DNA of 64,000 bases from positions 62,001-126,000 of the forward strand of contig JAPTJF010000013.1 in assembly GCA_029339195.1 (NCBI GenBank), written 5' to 3'. Shown here one piece after another: positions 62,046 to 64,000 of the stretch. Made by a program: the position numbers and the translations under genes. Under the pieces are notes generated by a model. It saw only the letters and a program-made list of their open reading frames with translations. It did not search any database and was not told the origin of the DNA. Numbering within the stretch: the stretch's first letter is position 1; each line of letters starts with the position of its first letter. This stretch comes from Micractinium sp. NFX-FRZ (Eukaryota > Chlorophyta > Trebouxiophyceae > Chlorellales > Chlorellaceae).

Positions 62046-62743
62046 TTTATTTCGAGTGAGCCGCGTCCTGACAAAACGTATGGCCATGTATTACTGCATG
62101 TATCACCGCTTGCCTTCTGATTGAGCAGCAACCAAAAGTGTTCAGCATACCACAGTGTAATCACCGGACTCTGTGAGTCTGCGTATGGAGAGATTGCAGG
62201 GCCGATTTAGTGCCAGATGGGGCCACGCATGCGCAAGCCAGCGAAGCACATACATGCGGTTTCCGGCTGGCTTTCTGGAGTGTGCAGAGCGCAGTGCCCA
62301 AGCACCAATGGTGCACACAGGCCGCTCCCCAGGGGGATCTCTGCCAGCTGGCGGGGCCAGGTATGCATGCCGGAGACTCATGCACTGTCCCGTCTGCCTG
62401 GGGGGGGGGGAGGGGGCGGCCAGGACAGGCCACCGAGTGCCAAGTCTTGGAGAGCTGGCAGGGTCCAGTCGCAGTCTGCCAGCAAGGCATTACGCTTGGC
62501 CACTCTGCTGCGTGACGGTTTGCTGGTACAGTCATCTGATGGTTCGCAACTACAGAGTCTTGATGTAAAATGAATTCATTCAATTGTGCGTGATGTGTTA
62601 TGCTTGTCAAGAGGGGGACCTGCCTAATAGTACAAACGGGTGCGCCTGCCTGAGCGCCTAAGGGGACCCTAGCGGAGGGAGGCTGAGAGATTTTCCAAGG
62701 AAATCAGGCCCCAGGAAGTCCTTATACAGTTTGAAGAAACATC
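62046..62743. other. Convergent spacer, aspartyl protease and ribonucleotide reductase
   Basis: Holds both 3' UTRs. A G-rich run occurs at 62399-62415. I see no gene, though both strands have short open frames. Confidence 0.5.
62156..62160 (+). terminator. Putative UGUAA poly(A) signal of the aspartyl protease
   Basis: TGTAA lies 111 bases after the TGA at 62043. Confidence 0.6.
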
Positions 62744-64000
62744 CTAGCCCGAGCACATGACACATGCATCCTTGTTCTCCAGGCTGCACACCATGGCTGC
62801 CAGCTGCCGCTCCCGCTCCGCGTCGTGGTCCGCCGTCAGCGCTGCCTTCTTCTCCGCTGCCGGCTTGTTCTCCTTGAGCTCGCTGCTGCTGGAGGCCTTG
62901 GCCAGCCGCTCGCTCTTGCGCCGCTGCAGGGCCTGCTGGTCCACGGTGAACTTGATGGCGTCGGCGGCTGCCCGCGTGCGCAGGTAGTACATGCCTGCGG
63001 GGTTGGTGGTCCGGGCAGGGGCAAGTGAGCAAGGGGTGGGCAGTGGGCTTGGTGCGTTTGCTGCTGGGTGCAGAGGGCCAAGCATGCACTGAAGATCAGA
63101 GGCAGCCCTCGGCATTTGCCAGGTGCTTCACCTGCCATCCTGCTGGCACCCTCCCTCGCTCGCCTCCTGCCCCTCATCGGAGCATACCACCAGGCCACCA
63201 CTCACCCGTCTTGAGGCCCTTCTTCCATGCGTAGAAGTGCAGCGAGGTGAGCTTGCCAAAGTTGGGGTCGCTCATGTGCACGTTGAACGACTGGCTCTGG
63301 TCGATGAACGCGCCGCGGTCTGCGGGCGCCGGGTGGGTGGGGCAAGCGGGGGCAGTGAGGAAAGCAGCAGAGGCGTGTCAGGCCCGCAGGCTATTAATGC
63401 AAAACGTTATGCTGACGCAGCCACATCTACTGCCGTGTCCCAACCCCTCCCGCATCACCTCCCACATCCCGCCAGTGCTGCACAATAACAGCAGCTCTCC
63501 ATCAGTTGCCCCACCTGCTGCCATGTCCACCAGCACTCGCTGCTTGATCTCCCACACAGTCTTGTACAGGTCCTTCAGCTCCTCAGGGATGTCCAGGCCC
63601 TGCAGTGCCGACATGGCGCCAGGCAGGCGAGGAGCTGTGGGTGAGGCGAGGACTATTTTCGGAGAACTAGACAGCACCTACTCGAGCATGTCCAAAAGCT
63701 CCAGCCAGTCTCCCTGCTGGCCCTTCCAGTCAACGGTCACCCCAACCCTAGTGTGGCTCTGGACTCACCACAACGCTGCCGTTGGCCGCCACAATCTCGT
63801 TCTTCATGTCGCCGTCCCACAGGCCCAGGCGGGTGAGGTCGTGCAGCAGGTGCTGGTTCACAACCACAAACTCGCCTGCTCAGCCAGGAGGGGGAGGGCC
63901 GGTGGGGAGGGAGCAGGTTAGGGGCGGCAGGACAACTGAAACAAGCGAAACACAGGCCCTCATCAGCACTACTGCACCTTGTGCATTGCTTTTGTTTTGG
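62744..64000 (-). CDS. Ribonucleoside-diphosphate reductase large subunit, C-terminal part
   Basis: Class I ribonucleotide reductase R1 makes deoxynucleotides for DNA synthesis in the cytosol. Only the last exons are in the window. In protein order they read [20 protein letters not shown] with [14 protein letters not shown] (near 63800), [20 protein letters not shown] (near 63560), [20 protein letters not shown] (near 63290), [16 protein letters not shown], then [20 protein letters not shown] (near 62950). The paired Tyr in MYYLRTR belong to the radical-transfer path. A charged linker follows, and the end [10 protein letters not shown] with TAG at 62744 supplies the C-terminal redox cysteine pair (CVMC) that re-reduces the active site. 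All expected C-terminal functions are present. The catalytic barrel and effector sites lie beyond the right edge. Confidence 0.93.

Overview
This 64 kb window is nuclear DNA of a green alga (Chlorophyta). It is GC-rich, and its genes are cut into many short exons by introns that mostly end in CTGCAG. Predicted 3' ends are often followed by TGTAA, the chlorophyte poly(A) signal. The gene set is plant-like (Mg-protoporphyrin methyltransferase, plastid DnaJ, cysteine synthase, a DUF1517 protein) and also includes an axonemal dynein. That points to a lineage that makes, or recently made, motile flagella. I cannot name the species.

Layout. 1-20119 (-): most of an outer-arm-type axonemal dynein heavy chain, from the N-terminal tail through AAA1-AAA4 into the first stalk coiled coil; its 3' end lies beyond the left edge. 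20680-21172: a truncated copy of its AAA1 region. 21877-25029 (-): plastid DnaJ (CDJ1-like), head-to-head with 25482-27633 (+): cytosolic ribosomal protein uS7/RPS5. 28440-29954 (-): a DUF1517-like gene. 30949-31718 (-): a 157-residue membrane protein. 32475-32990 (+): a weak hypothetical gene. 33450-35180 (-): a TrmO-like tRNA methyltransferase with an in-frame stop. 35284-38315 (-): CHLM. 38573-41762 (-): ARMC6-like. 42784-46079 (+): Nup133-like C-terminal region. 46248-50049 (-): cysteine synthase. 50677-53354 (-): inorganic pyrophosphatase with a duplicated last exon. 53961-57123 (-): MnmE GTPase, head-to-head with 57539-62045 (+): membrane-anchored aspartyl protease with polyglutamine. 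62744-64000 (-): C-terminal end of the ribonucleotide reductase large subunit.

The genes do not form one pathway. They are ordinary housekeeping and organelle genes plus dynein, packed with short spacers, several in divergent pairs that probably share promoters.

The most unusual signal is structural. In several unrelated genes (RPS5, aspartyl protease, pyrophosphatase, cysteine synthase, Nup133-like, dynein) a degenerate copy of an exon edge with its splice site lies nearby, usually about 80-120 bases away inside the adjoining intron. In pyrophosphatase the copy is a complete alternative terminal exon. This looks like repeated small tandem duplications across splice junctions, a possible source of introns and alternative ends. 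Two introns also appear to use GC instead of GT at the donor site. All models were made by eye from conserved protein motifs and reading phase, so exon edges not given explicitly are approximate.
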